From Cochlodiniinecator piscidefendens (lineage in GTDB: Bacteria > Pseudomonadota > Alphaproteobacteria > Rhodobacterales > Rhodobacteraceae): a DNA stretch of 64,000 bases. Positions within the stretch are counted from its first letter, which is position 1; every line of letters begins with the position of its first letter. The notes beneath the pieces are model-generated. The model was not told the origin of the DNA and searched no databases. It worked only from the letters and a program-made list of their open reading frames with translations. Below are positions 31,877-41,026 of the stretch, piece after piece. The position numbers and the translations under genes were made by a program. Location: the NCBI RefSeq assembly GCF_011326755.1, contig NZ_JAAOIE010000001.1, forward strand, positions 274,344 to 338,343. The letters are read 5' to 3'.

Positions 31877-33283
31877 TTACACCTCTATTTCATCGGGCGG
31901 ATTCGACAAAAGCCGTCTTAATTTAGAAAGAGCATCCTCAAAGCACGCTAGCGACACCTGCGCATTGACCGAAATACGAACAGCATTTGGCGCACGCCCA
32001 TCAAGCAGGGCAAAATCATCAGCAGAACGCAACAACACCCCCTCCGCCTCGGCTGCACGGCAAAAGTTCCCGCCGCGCCACCCACGGGGCAATTGTACCC
32101 AGAAAAATGCGGCGTTCTCGCGCCAACTCAAATCAAAACCGCCCAGTATGTTCACGGCAGATCTAACATATTCAGACATGACGCGATTAATTTCATGCAA
32201 AAGATCACGGGTCTTAGGGTTTGAATACAACGTTTCGATGACATCACAGAGCGGCTTTGCCAAACCAAAATGACTATAATGGGAAACACGTCGCAATTCA
32301 GAAGCGCGCGCCTTAGGGGAAATAACGTAACCAATACGTAATGAGGGCGTAAAGGATTTGGACATAGATGAAAGATACCACCCGGTTTCGGGCAGCAATG
32401 CGCGGTATGTAGCTACAGAAGATCGCTTTGTACCGTAACAATCATCTTCGATCACCTGCAGGTTACCCCGACGCGCAACATCAGCGATTTGCTGTCGACG
32501 CCATAAAGGCGTGTGGGTCGCTGTAGGATTGTGCACATCAGGCGACGTACACAGCACCTGACCGCGATAGGTTTTTATCGCCTCTTCCAACGCCTCAGGC
32601 AAAATTCCATTTTCATCGCATTTTATCCCAACAACATCTGCGCGCAAAAGCTGAGCTGCATGGCGAAAGCCAGGATATGACAATTCTTCAACAAAAATGA
32701 CCGGCCGCGCACCACGTAAAATCGATTGCAGGCAAAGAATTAGCCCATTTTGACTGCCATAGGTTAACGTCATGTCATCCGCGCTAAAATTTCCCAGCAC
32801 AGGATCAAGCAACCAATCCGAAATCCAAGAGCACAGAACCTCACGCGCCTTTCTATCGTTGTGGCCCGATGGATAGCGCATTGTCCAACTATCCTCGCTT
32901 TCAGACATCTTTTGGTAGGTATGACGAATTGCATCTGTTTGCCCAACATCAGGGAGTCGCGGACTTTTTAGACTCACCGTTTCTGGCCAATCATTTACCA
33001 AAACAGGGCTATGTATCGATACAATTTCGGATGATTTTGGAGAAGCAACAAATGTACCGCGCCCCACGACAGCCTCTAATACCCCCTCAGAAACAAGCAA
33101 CGAATACGCCCTTGCAACGGTTCCTGGTGTTACCTTAATTTCCCATGCTAAGTCTCTGACAGTAGGTACTTTTTCCCCGACTGATAAGTGAGCTTTTTCA
33201 ATAGAATTTCGAATAAAATCCGCAAGCGTTTGGTATTTAGAACCCGTTCCGGCGGTTATATCAGGAGTCCAAATTGTACCCAT
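31877..33283 (-). CDS. MocR-family regulator (GntR HTH fused to aminotransferase fold)
   Basis: A 468-residue MocR/PdxR-type protein. A GntR winged helix (about residues 15-80, with VPTVRDLAWEIKVTPGTVAR) is joined to a type I aminotransferase fold. The PLP lysine is Lys309 in SMSKSFTPSLRIGY and the pyridine-nitrogen aspartate lies in VIEDDCYGTK. Family members use PLP or amino-substrate binding to control divergent genes. Here it is divergent from a DUF1127 gene across repeats typical of MocR operators. The target pathway is unknown. Confidence 0.9.
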   Translation of the reverse strand: MGTIWTPDITAGTGSKYQTLADFIRNSIEKAHLSVGEKVPTVRDLAWEIKVTPGTVARAYSLLVSEGVLEAVVGRGTFVASPKSSEIVSIHSPVLVNDWPETVSLKSPRLPDVGQTDAIRHTYQKMSESEDSWTMRYPSGHNDRKAREVLCSWISDWLLDPVLGNFSADDMTLTYGSQNGLILCLQSILRGARPVIFVEELSYPGFRHAAQLLRADVVGIKCDENGILPEALEEAIKTYRGQVLCTSPDVHNPTATHTPLWRRQQIADVARRGNLQVIEDDCYGTKRSSVATYRALLPETGWYLSSMSKSFTPSLRIGYVISPKARASELRRVSHYSHFGLAKPLCDVIETLYSNPKTRDLLHEINRVMSEYVRSAVNILGGFDLSWRENAAFFWVQLPRGWRGGNFCRAAEAEGVLLRSADDFALLDGRAPNAVRISVNAQVSLACFEDALSKLRRLLSNPPDEIEV

Positions 33284-33315
33284 AACAATCTTTCATTAGA
33301 CCTAAGGAATTTTGC

Positions 33316-33364
33316 TTTGTATCAATATATCACTATCACATCCGCCGTTTTGTATCAATACAAA
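33316..33364. promoter_or_regulatory. direct and inverted repeats, candidate MocR operator
   Basis: TTTGTATCAATA occurs twice, at 33316-33327 and 33349-33360, 33 bp apart, i.e. about three helix turns. The second copy extends to a 16-bp palindrome, TTTGTATCAATACAAA (33349-33364), with 7-bp arms. The repeats fill the 95-bp gap between the MocR gene and the divergent DUF1127 gene. Such repeats are usual for MocR dimers. The binding is inferred. Confidence 0.6.
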
Positions 33365-33378
33365 GTAAGGAAAATACC

Positions 33379-33609
33379 ATGACGACACATATCACATCCC
33401 TCGAAGCCCAAAATGTATTGGCACAATCACAGCCTCTTACAGTGTTTTCACAAATGGCTGTTAATGTTGCGATGACTGTGGTCAAATGGGAAACCCGTGC
33501 ACGAACCCGACGTGCACTTAGCAAATTAGATGCCGCCCAGTTGGAAGACTGCGGCCTGTCACGCGATGTTGCTTATACGGAGGCACATCGTCCGTTCCGG
33601 AAAGACTAA
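33379..33609 (+). CDS. DUF1127-domain small protein
   Basis: A 76-residue protein ending in a DUF1127/YjiS motif (ALSKLDAAQLEDCGLSRDVAYTEAHRPF) after a short hydrophobic or amphipathic stretch. DUF1127 proteins in other Alphaproteobacteria bind RNA or affect small-RNA and metabolic control, but this longer, membrane-like form is not characterised. A TAAGGA ribosome binding site precedes the ATG. Its terminator lies inside the converging thioesterase gene. Confidence 0.8.
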   Translation: MTTHITSLEAQNVLAQSQPLTVFSQMAVNVAMTVVKWETRARTRRALSKLDAAQLEDCGLSRDVAYTEAHRPFRKD

Positions 33610-34079
33610 TCCCCGTCGACCAGAACCTCTTCCTGGGCCGGGCTTGTCCCGGCCCCTTTTTGGAGAGGCGGAATTGAATAGGTAAGACTTGCGCGCGCCA
33701 CAGGTTTTTCCATTCCCTGCGAGTATATTAAGACATCCCCAACCACCAACGCGCGCCCAAGTTTGTGGATCACAGCCCTTGCGATCAAATCGGTATTGGC
33801 TTCAGGTTTGCGCATAAAATCGATCGAACAATTCGTCGTAACTGCTAATGCTTCGCGCCCAATTCGTGCCAAAATCGCAAAATACATGGCGACATCAGCC
33901 AGTGCAAACATGGATGGGCCGGACACTGTGCCACCTGGGCGAAGGTGTTTTTCCCCCACCACCAACCGTATTGCAGTTTCTGAATCCGATAGATTTTCAA
34001 TAATAAAATCATCACCAACTTGTGGGAAAATTCCGCGAATATACGCTGCCAATTCTTCGCGCGACATTTTCAAAGTCAT
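33606..34079 (-). CDS. PaaI-family thioesterase (hotdog fold)
   Basis: A 157-residue hotdog-fold protein with the pattern LRPGGTVSGPSMFALADVAMYFAILA and NCSIDFMRKPEANTDL, typical of the PaaI thioesterases that cleave acyl-CoA. The ATG at 34079 is set by a strong GGAGG ribosome binding site 7-8 bases before it. The last 20 codons overlap the terminator of the DUF1127 gene. It is divergent from an enoyl-CoA hydratase, so both may act in fatty acid or aromatic acid breakdown. Confidence 0.85.
   Translation of the reverse strand: MTLKMSREELAAYIRGIFPQVGDDFIIENLSDSETAIRLVVGEKHLRPGGTVSGPSMFALADVAMYFAILARIGREALAVTTNCSIDFMRKPEANTDLIARAVIHKLGRALVVGDVLIYSQGMEKPVARASLTYSIPPLQKGAGTSPAQEEVLVDGD
33635..33661 (+). 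terminator. terminator of the DUF1127 gene, inside the thioesterase coding region
   Basis: An 8-bp perfect stem, GGGCCGGG (33635-33642) and CCCGGCCC (33648-33655), with a CTTGT loop and a T run to 33661. It sits within the 3' end of the oppositely transcribed thioesterase gene, whose stop is at 33606. Confidence 0.85.
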
Positions 34080-34136
34080 ACTTTCCCTCCTGAAACCCTG
34101 CACCTATGCTGGCAACAAATCACGGCGGAGAGCAAG

Positions 34137-34925
34137 ATGAACAATTTAGTGTTACGTAACGACACGGGCGCGGTTGCACGGCTGACGATGAACAGCCCAA
34201 AGAATTACAACGCTCTATCAGACGCAATGATTGAATCTTTGACGTCAGAACTTCGCTCTATCGCGGATGATCCGAAAATCCGCGTCGTTATTCTTGCCGC
34301 CTTAGGAAAGGCATTTTGTGCAGGGCACGATCTAAAGGAAATGACCGCAAAGCGTGATGCCCCAGATAAGGGCGCAACAGCGTTAAAAGCCTTGTTCGAT
34401 AACTGCTCGGCCTTGATGCAGCTGATTCCAACCCTACCACAGCCTGTCATTGCGGAAGTTCACGGTGTGGCTGCAGCAGCCGGCTGCCAATTGGTGGCCT
34501 CATGCGATTTGGCAATTGCGTCCGAAAACGTGACCTTCGGGGTGAATGGCGTCAATATTGGCCTGTTTTGCTCAACGCCCATGGTCGCCCTGAGCCGCAA
34601 TATAAACCGCAAAGCCGCTTTTGAGATGCTGACGACCGGTTCTTTCATATCGGCGCAACGCGCTGTTGAACTAGGATTAATAAATCAATCCACCGCGCCA
34701 GAAGACCTAGAGGCTGAGACATTAAAGATGGCGCAAGTTATTGCATCAAAACTAAGCGCGGCGGTGAAGGTCGGGAAACAAGCTTTTTACGAACAACTTC
34801 AGATGCCCCTAGATCAGGCCTACGCTTACACCAGCGAAGTGATTGTTGAGAACATGCTTTTTCGAGACACTGAAGAAGGTATCAAAGCATTTCTAGAAAA
34901 GCGTACCCCTGATTGGGCAGATTAA
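34137..34925 (+). CDS. enoyl-CoA hydratase/isomerase-family protein
   Basis: A 262-residue crotonase-fold protein. The oxyanion-hole motifs are AFCAGHDLKEM and HGVAAAAGCQLVASCDLA. The usual hydratase glutamates are not both evident (the region after GCQLVASCDLAIASENVTFGV carries few acids), so it may be an isomerase or another crotonase activity. The ATG at 34137 is chosen, since a frame to 34020 would cross the divergent thioesterase start. A bidirectional terminator follows. Confidence 0.85.
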   Translation: MNNLVLRNDTGAVARLTMNSPKNYNALSDAMIESLTSELRSIADDPKIRVVILAALGKAFCAGHDLKEMTAKRDAPDKGATALKALFDNCSALMQLIPTLPQPVIAEVHGVAAAAGCQLVASCDLAIASENVTFGVNGVNIGLFCSTPMVALSRNINRKAAFEMLTTGSFISAQRAVELGLINQSTAPEDLEAETLKMAQVIASKLSAAVKVGKQAFYEQLQMPLDQAYAYTSEVIVENMLFRDTEEGIKAFLEKRTPDWAD

Positions 34926-34953
34926 AAAAAGGCGCCGATTTAGGCACCTTTTT
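34924..34953. terminator. bidirectional terminator
   Basis: A stem of GGCGCC and GGCACC-type arms (one mismatch on the plus strand, a G-T wobble on the minus strand) flanked by A and T runs. It lies in the 31-bp gap between the convergent enoyl-CoA hydratase and carboxypeptidase genes. Confidence 0.7.
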
Positions 34954-34956
34954 CCT

Positions 34957-36435
34957 TTATAGCTTATAGATCGCGCTAAACTTTTCTTCGAGATAATTCA
35001 AAAGCGGTGCTTCGGTCGGGGCAAATCCACAGGCTTTTTCGATTACATCACGCGGCTCATACAGACCGCCATGTTGTTGCAGGTTTTCACGCAACCAACC
35101 AGTCGCCGGAGATGTATCACCTTTCACAAGCGACGCATCCAAATCTGGCAACGCCTGACGCATCGCTTGGTTCAAACATCCCGCATAGACATTGCCAAGG
35201 CTGTAGGTCGGGAAATAGCCAAAATAGCCAACCGACCAATGCACATCCTGCAAACACCCATTTGATGGCTTATCCACTGCAAAGCCAAAGTCACGCTCAA
35301 ACCGTTCGTTCCAAGCTGTCGGCAAATCTTCGACCGCCAATTCGCCCGACAGTAGCTTTTGCTCCAGGTCGAAACGCAATAAGACGTGTAAATTGTACTG
35401 AAGCTCATCTGCTTCGGTCCGAATATAGCCTTCGCCAACGCGATTGACGGAACCGTAAAATGCCTCTGCGTCAGCAACAGATAAATCACCAAACTCCTGG
35501 CGCATAAGATCAAAAAGATAGCTGGTAAACGCCTCGGAACGGCCGATTTGGTTTTCGTAAATCCGGCTTTGGCTCTCGTGAACACCCATCGACACACCGC
35601 ACCCAAGCGGGGTCAAATGATAAGCGGCATCGACACCAAGTTCATAGCACGCATGACCAGCCTCGTGAATGGTCGAGTAAAAGCAATTAAACGGATCGCT
35701 TTCAACTGTGCGCGTTGTGATGCGAACATCCTGCCCGGATCCGTTTGAAAAAGGATGTACAGCCTTGTCCAAACGCCCCATGTCGAAGTTAAACCCGAAA
35801 TTGGCCGCCAGCGTATGCGCAATCTTCATCTGTTTGTCGGCTGTGAATGTACCGCTTAGTTTCTCAGGCTGATGCGACGCGCCCAATATCTTTTCGCGCA
35901 GCGCGACCAAACGCGGCCGCAAGGCCCCAAACATTGACGACAACTCAGCGGCCGTAACGCCGGGTTCGTATTCCTGCAAAAGCGCATCATAACGATCACC
36001 ACCATCGGCTAAGGCGTCTGCCTCTTCTTGGCGTAGTTTGATCAAATCTTTGAGTGCAGGCGCAAAAGCTACAAAATCCTCGTTTGCACGGGCTTCTGCC
36101 CAGATACCCTGCCCCAAGCTTGTCGCGCGCGCGAGTTCAGCCGCAAGGCGCGCTGGAACTTTGGCAGTACGTTCATATTTGCGGCGGATCAGGCGCAGAT
36201 TTGCGCGTTCCACAACCGATAATGCGCTTTCGTCGGTTTGCTCCAACCACTGCGCTATTTTTGGATCTGTACGACGTGCATGAAGCACGCCTTCCATCGC
36301 GGCGCCCTCTTCTGCGCGTTGATTAGAAGACCCACGCGCCATCATCGTTTCCTGATCCCAGCCCAAACGGCCTGCAATCTGACCCAATGCCTCAGTTTCA
36401 CGTTGAAACGCCATCAATTCTGAATAGGCTTGCAT
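34957..36435 (-). CDS. M32-family carboxypeptidase (Taq-type)
   Basis: A 492-residue cytoplasmic metallocarboxypeptidase of family M32. The zinc site HEAGH is at residues 257-261, followed by the family blocks GVSMGVHESQSRIYENQIGRS (cut) and RVGEGYIRTEADELQYNLHVLLR (cut). It removes C-terminal residues from peptides with broad preference. It precedes ctaA in the minus direction with a 3-base gap, suggesting an operon, though no functional link is apparent. Confidence 0.93.
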   Translation of the reverse strand: MQAYSELMAFQRETEALGQIAGRLGWDQETMMARGSSNQRAEEGAAMEGVLHARRTDPKIAQWLEQTDESALSVVERANLRLIRRKYERTAKVPARLAAELARATSLGQGIWAEARANEDFVAFAPALKDLIKLRQEEADALADGGDRYDALLQEYEPGVTAAELSSMFGALRPRLVALREKILGASHQPEKLSGTFTADKQMKIAHTLAANFGFNFDMGRLDKAVHPFSNGSGQDVRITTRTVESDPFNCFYSTIHEAGHACYELGVDAAYHLTPLGCGVSMGVHESQSRIYENQIGRSEAFTSYLFDLMRQEFGDLSVADAEAFYGSVNRVGEGYIRTEADELQYNLHVLLRFDLEQKLLSGELAVEDLPTAWNERFERDFGFAVDKPSNGCLQDVHWSVGYFGYFPTYSLGNVYAGCLNQAMRQALPDLDASLVKGDTSPATGWLRENLQQHGGLYEPRDVIEKACGFAPTEAPLLNYLEEKFSAIYKL

Positions 36436-36438
36436 ATC

Positions 36439-37581
36439 TTAATCTCTCACACTTTGAACAGTTGGATATTGGGCTGCAAATCGCGCCCGCAGGATAAGAA
36501 CCCACAGAACAATTGCGCCAAATTGATGCAAGATCGCCAAGCCAAGCGGCGCAGCTTGCATCACAGTTACGATTCCTAAAACGATTTGCAAAAGCAACAT
36601 AACCGCCAAGGCATCGAAGCACCCTTTGGTGGTTTTGTTTCCGCTTTGACGGCTTTTACGCCAAAGGACAAACGCAAAGACAGCGATCAAATACCCAGCA
36701 CCCCGGTGTATAAATTGAACAAGCGCTGAATTTTCGAAGAAGTTACTCCAGACCGGGCTGAGACTAAACATACCATCCGGAATGACTTGGCCATTCATGA
36801 GCGGCCAATCAATGTATCCTCGCCCTGCATCGATCCCCGCGACCAACGCCCCAAGCAGAATTTGCAAAAAAGCGAAATGCATAAGCCCCGTAGACATCGA
36901 AAACAATTTAGCTTCGCGACCACGGCGCGCCTTGATCAGGTCGGCCTCAGAACGTCCCAGCAGCATCACATACCAAGCGATAAATCCAAAGATTACGAAA
37001 GCCAGTCCGAGGTGGATTGCCAGCCGATAAGACGCAACATCAACAACACGGCCGGTCAGGCCAGAACTGACCATCCACCAGCCAACGGCGCCCTGTAACC
37101 CACCAAGAGCGCCAAGCCCTAGCAACCGTCCGCTCCAGCCTGTAGGAATACGTTTGGTTGCCCAAAAGAACACAAAACCAGCGGCCCAAACCAAACCTAT
37201 AACGCGCCCAAGTTGACGATGCCCCCATTCCCACCAGAAGATGGTTTTGAATTCTTCCAGCGTCATCGCAGCGTTTTGAATCAAAAACTCAGGGCTATCT
37301 TGGTATTTTGCAAACTCAGCTAACCAATCCGCCTCTGACAAAGGCGGGATCGCACCTGTTACGGGTTTCCATTCAGTTATCGATAACCCAGAATCCGTCA
37401 GACGTGTTAATCCGCCCACAAGGATCATAATTGCAACCAAGAAAAAGATGGTCATCAACCAAACGCGAATAGGCCCACGCGCCCCACGGTGCGCCGTGTC
37501 GATCACCCCCGGTGTAAGGTTGGCGCGTTCGACTTTAGCGTCAGTGCCAACCTCTTCGAAAATACTGCGTTTTTGGCTCAT
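36439..37581 (-). CDS. ctaA: heme A synthase (COX15/CtaA)
   Basis: A 380-residue membrane protein with eight predicted transmembrane helices. It converts heme O to heme A for the aa3-type cytochrome oxidase. Conserved parts are GGLTRLTDSGLSITEWKPVTG (cut), FWWEWGHRQLGRVIGL with heme-ligating His, and FIHRGAGYLIAV. It is the COX15 subtype used by Alphaproteobacteria. The gene is followed by the carboxypeptidase gene on the same strand. Confidence 0.95.
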   Translation of the reverse strand: MSQKRSIFEEVGTDAKVERANLTPGVIDTAHRGARGPIRVWLMTIFFLVAIMILVGGLTRLTDSGLSITEWKPVTGAIPPLSEADWLAEFAKYQDSPEFLIQNAAMTLEEFKTIFWWEWGHRQLGRVIGLVWAAGFVFFWATKRIPTGWSGRLLGLGALGGLQGAVGWWMVSSGLTGRVVDVASYRLAIHLGLAFVIFGFIAWYVMLLGRSEADLIKARRGREAKLFSMSTGLMHFAFLQILLGALVAGIDAGRGYIDWPLMNGQVIPDGMFSLSPVWSNFFENSALVQFIHRGAGYLIAVFAFVLWRKSRQSGNKTTKGCFDALAVMLLLQIVLGIVTVMQAAPLGLAILHQFGAIVLWVLILRARFAAQYPTVQSVRD

Positions 37582-37644
37582 GGCGTGTTCTTTCGCTCGT
37601 GTCGCTTAGGTGGAACATTAGGTTCGAGAGCTCGAAGCTTCAAG

Positions 37645-38406
37645 TCAATCGTTACGTGTTTTCCAACGCACCATTTGACGCATGATCCCGTGGAAAACCT
37701 GAATATCAGCTTTGGTCATCGGCATACGCGACCAAAGGTTTCTGAGATTGGTTTTCATGTTTTCAGCTTTTGCCTCAGGAAAGAAAAATCCCGCATCATC
37801 CAAACGCTGTTCAAAGTGATCACCCAATTTTTGCACTTCGATTGCTTCAGCAAATTCGGTTTTGGCCATTTCCACCGCTTGAGGCACGATCTCCGCCGTT
37901 TGGCGACGCCATTCATACGAAGTCAGCAAAACGCATTGCGCCAAATTCAATGAGGCAAATTCAGGGTTCACAGGAACCGAAATAATCGCATTTGCGCGCG
38001 CCACATCTTCGTTTTCCAGACCTGAACGCTCAGGGCCAAACATCACACCAACTTTTTTACCTTCAGCAATGAGTGCGCGCGCATGTTCCATTGCGCGCTC
38101 AGGTGTCATCACTTGTTTTGTCAGGCCCCGATGCCGCGCCGTGGTTGCAAAAACAAAGTTACAATCCGCCAATGCATCTTCTGTTGTGTCATACAGTCCC
38201 GCCTCGTCCAGCAGCCGACCCGCACCCGAAGCCATGACCACGGCCTTTTCGTTTGGCCAACCATCACGCGGTGCGACAATGCGCATACGATCCAAACCAA
38301 AGTTCCACATCGCACGCGCGGCGCCGCCGATGTTTTCCCCCATTTGTGGGCGGATCAAAATCATGGCTGGCTGTGGTCCAACCCAAGTTGTCGCGGTGTC
38401 AGTCAT
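37645..38406 (-). CDS. TrmJ-type tRNA/rRNA 2'-O-methyltransferase (SPOUT)
   Basis: A 253-residue SPOUT-fold RNA methyltransferase. The N-terminal RPQMGENIGGAARAMWNFGL, central FGPERSGLENEDVA and C-terminal VNPEFASLNLAQCVLL form the knotted SAM site characteristic of TrmJ (2'-O-methylation at tRNA position 32). Substrate assignment is from family likeness. It is transcribed toward ctaA with a 63-bp gap. Confidence 0.88.
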   Translation of the reverse strand: MTDTATTWVGPQPAMILIRPQMGENIGGAARAMWNFGLDRMRIVAPRDGWPNEKAVVMASGAGRLLDEAGLYDTTEDALADCNFVFATTARHRGLTKQVMTPERAMEHARALIAEGKKVGVMFGPERSGLENEDVARANAIISVPVNPEFASLNLAQCVLLTSYEWRRQTAEIVPQAVEMAKTEFAEAIEVQKLGDHFEQRLDDAGFFFPEAKAENMKTNLRNLWSRMPMTKADIQVFHGIMRQMVRWKTRND

Positions 38407-38619
38407 GAGAACCCTACAATGTTAATATCGTGCCCAAAAGGCGTGGAGCCTGATACGCTGAGTTATCAGCAGAGGCAAGGGATTGCCCCACTTCAGACAT
38501 TGTATAGAGAACAAATTTATTGAATTTGCCACTCTTTCAGGACTTGCTTACGCGAGTGGCGTAGCCAAGCGTGAAAAACCGCGTTATAGCAGCGCCAACA
38601 CTGACCAAAGGAACCTGCA

Positions 38620-39255
38620 ATGACTGACTCCACAGTTTCTGAATTCGAGCGTCCGCAAATCTATCTTATCACGCCGCCCGAAATAGAACTTTCACAGTTT
38701 CCTGACGCATTGAACCGCGTATTGGATGTGACTGATATCGCATGTGTTCGTTTGGCTTTGGCGACCAAAGACGAAGATCGCATAGCCAAAGCGGCTGATA
38801 TCTGTCGCGAGGTCTGCCACGCCCGCGATATCGCATTGGTTATCGACAATCACGTAATGCTGGTTGAACGGCTTGGCTTGGACGGTGTTCATTTGACTGA
38901 TGGGTCGCGTTCGGTGCGTAAAACCCGCAAGGAACTTGGCGCAGATGCCATCATCGGTAGCCATTGCGGTGCATCCTCCCACGATGGCATGAGCGCGGGT
39001 GAAGGCGGTGCAGATTACATTTCCTTTGGTCCTGTGGGATCAACGCCACTTGGCGACGGAACCCGCGCGGAACAGGACCTGTTTCAGTGGTGGTCCGAAG
39101 TTATTGAAATACCATGTGTTGCCGAAGGCGCGCTTGATCTGGATATGATCCGCACGCTCGCGCCGTTAACTGACTTTTTCGGAATTGGCGAAGAAATCTG
39201 GAACACTGAAAGCCCAGAAGATAAACTTCGCGAATTTCTGTCTGCAATGTCTTGA
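38620..39255 (+). CDS. thiamine phosphate synthase-like protein (ThiE/TenI fold)
   Basis: A 211-residue TIM-barrel protein. The segments IYLITPPEIEL, DIALVIDNHVMLVERLGLDGVHLTDGS (cut), IGSHCGASSHDGMSAGEGGADYISFGPV (cut) and the DFFGIGEEIW end resemble ThiE and TenI. True ThiE would couple the thiazole and pyrimidine units. No other thiamine gene and no TPP riboswitch is nearby, and some phosphate-binding residues differ. It may be a TenI-like or divergent form. A terminator follows at 39266. Confidence 0.75.
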   Translation: MTDSTVSEFERPQIYLITPPEIELSQFPDALNRVLDVTDIACVRLALATKDEDRIAKAADICREVCHARDIALVIDNHVMLVERLGLDGVHLTDGSRSVRKTRKELGADAIIGSHCGASSHDGMSAGEGGADYISFGPVGSTPLGDGTRAEQDLFQWWSEVIEIPCVAEGALDLDMIRTLAPLTDFFGIGEEIWNTESPEDKLREFLSAMS

Positions 39256-39265
39256 TTTAAAATAG

Positions 39266-39290
39266 AACCCGCTATCTCGGCGGGTTTTAT
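39266..39290 (+). terminator. terminator after the ThiE-like gene
   Basis: A 7-bp stem AACCCGC (39266-39272) and GCGGGTT (39280-39286), a 7-base loop, then a T-rich tail. It ends at the stop of the converging olsA gene. Confidence 0.75.
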
Positions 39291-40114
39291 TTTCCTACAC
39301 GCAATCCCGAACGCACCGCCTGTTCGCAATGGGCTGCAAGCTTTTTTCGATCAGAAAAATCGGAAACATTCACCGCGTCATGGTAGATCACTTCGATTTT
39401 GCCTTGTTTCCAAACTGATAGAGTTTTTAGTAGATGCGGCGCAAAATCCATATCGCCCCACCATCCATAAAACTGAATATCTTGCCCTTCAGGTGCAAAG
39501 TAGTTCACCGTCACAGGTTGAATCTTCAAATCACGTCTAATGTTACCTGCGAAGAACGCCGCAAAAAGCGTTGATTTAAAGGGAAGAACACGCAATCCGT
39601 CAGTCGATGTTCCTTCTGGAAAAAACATCAGATTGTGCCCCATCGTCAACCGTTCTTCAAAGACAGTTTTTTGTACTTTCGCATCCCGCGCTGCGCGGCG
39701 AATGAAGACAGTACCCGTAGCGCGCGCCAACCAGCCGATTCCGGGCCATTTTGCGACTTCGGATTTTGATACGAAATAAACTCTCTTTCTCGCGTTTAAC
39801 GAAAAAATATCCAGCCACGATGCATGATTGGCGACCGCAGCCCCTGGGCCCTTCATTGGTGTCCCTATGGAGGAAAATCTAATGCCCAAAATGATGAACG
39901 CCATCCGGCAAACGAACTGGGTGATATAGGGCGACACTGGGCGTTGTGCCCCAAATATTGGGCGTTCAATACACCGTACTAATAACAATAGGATCAAACA
40001 ACCAAACGTCACCCCCCCCAGAACTGTCCCCCGCAACAGGACCAACATCCAGCCGACGGGGGTAATTTTATAGGGTGCGCCTTCATCTTGGGAATGCCAC
40101 GTCGGGAGTGTCAT
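39287..40114 (-). CDS. olsA: 1-acyl-glycerol-phosphate/lyso-ornithine lipid acyltransferase (OlsA-like)
   Basis: A 275-residue PlsC-family inner membrane acyltransferase. An N-terminal membrane segment (about residues 23-46) precedes the catalytic motif NHASWLD with His97 and Asp102, then FFPEGTSTDGLRVLPFKSTL. It overlaps the olsB gene by four bases. In roseobacters this pair makes ornithine lipid, with OlsB adding a 3-hydroxy fatty acid to ornithine and OlsA adding the second acyl chain. The assignment rests on the family plus the neighbour. Confidence 0.88.
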   Translation of the reverse strand: MTLPTWHSQDEGAPYKITPVGWMLVLLRGTVLGGVTFGCLILLLLVRCIERPIFGAQRPVSPYITQFVCRMAFIILGIRFSSIGTPMKGPGAAVANHASWLDIFSLNARKRVYFVSKSEVAKWPGIGWLARATGTVFIRRAARDAKVQKTVFEERLTMGHNLMFFPEGTSTDGLRVLPFKSTLFAAFFAGNIRRDLKIQPVTVNYFAPEGQDIQFYGWWGDMDFAPHLLKTLSVWKQGKIEVIYHDAVNVSDFSDRKKLAAHCEQAVRSGLRVGK

Positions 40115-40890
40115 GTGTTGCGCACTTCGGTATATATATGTCTGCGTTTTTGGTTCATCCGTTCAGTGTCCATCACCAAACAGATATCGGTTGTATTGAA
40201 GTCATGATCGACAAATGCCCCATCCCCGACAAATCCACCAAGACGTAAATAGGCTTTGATCAAAGCCGGAGTTTGCGCCATTGCGTTTTTTCGGTCCAAT
40301 GCATCTGGTGGAATGATGTTCATACTTTGATAAGCGTCATTCACAACGCGAACACGCAAATCCTCAGGTGCTAAGTGAGAATGATATAAATAACTTAACG
40401 GTTCACGAAGAGCATTCAAATCGGTGCCATGGAAGCTGGCAACCCCAAACAGAATTTCAATCTCGTGCTGTAAGACATATTCAGCCAAACCATTCCAAAT
40501 TTGGTACATAGCCGTTCCGCCACGAAAATCGACATGCAGGCATGATCGCCCCAACTCAAGCAACTTGCGGCCCGAAGCTTTTAGGGCTGTAAGGTCATAT
40601 TCATCTTCGCAATAAAACCGGCCGTTTTCCGGCAAGTTTTCTGAGCGTAAAAACCTGTAAACCCCAACGACGTGGTCTAAATTTAATGCCGAACGTGTAG
40701 GATCAACCAAAATAAGATGATCGTAATATGGGTCAAATGCATCTGTCTCAAAACGGTTTTCATGATCCACCAGCGCACCATCTCCCCCAAGCTCTTCGAT
40801 AAATACTTGGTAGCGGAGACGTTGAGCACCCAACAAATCCTGTTCGTTTGTCGCCAGACGTAATTCAAGTTTAGGGAGGTCTCGCGCCAT
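40111..40890 (-). CDS. olsB: L-ornithine N(alpha)-acyltransferase (OlsB)
   Basis: A 259-residue GNAT-like acyltransferase of the OlsB/hemolysin-related group. Landmarks are RLATNEQDLLGAQRLRYQVF, the block ENRFETDAFDPYYDHLILVD, GRSCLHVDFRGGTAMYQIWNGL and GVASFHGTD. It links an acyl chain to the alpha-amino group of ornithine, the first step of ornithine-lipid synthesis. Overlap with olsA supports an operon. The 136-bp gap upstream to 41026 holds no gene or clear operator. Confidence 0.92.
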   Translation of the reverse strand: MARDLPKLELRLATNEQDLLGAQRLRYQVFIEELGGDGALVDHENRFETDAFDPYYDHLILVDPTRSALNLDHVVGVYRFLRSENLPENGRFYCEDEYDLTALKASGRKLLELGRSCLHVDFRGGTAMYQIWNGLAEYVLQHEIEILFGVASFHGTDLNALREPLSYLYHSHLAPEDLRVRVVNDAYQSMNIIPPDALDRKNAMAQTPALIKAYLRLGGFVGDGAFVDHDFNTTDICLVMDTERMNQKRRHIYTEVRNT

Positions 40891-41026
40891 TAGAAGTCCG
40901 CATCTCTCTGATTAGATGGGAGCCTTCTAGGGGGTTCAGTTTCACATTGCAACAAAACCTGCCGATGATGCCCGCCAATACAACGAATGATTGAATTTCA
41001 AACGCCAAAATGATGTATAGTTATTT

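Noticed and set aside
38407-38619. Possible tRNA or small RNA between the TrmJ-type and ThiE-like genes
   Set aside because: No cloverleaf, T-loop sequence or terminator was found; the region reads as a divergent promoter gap.
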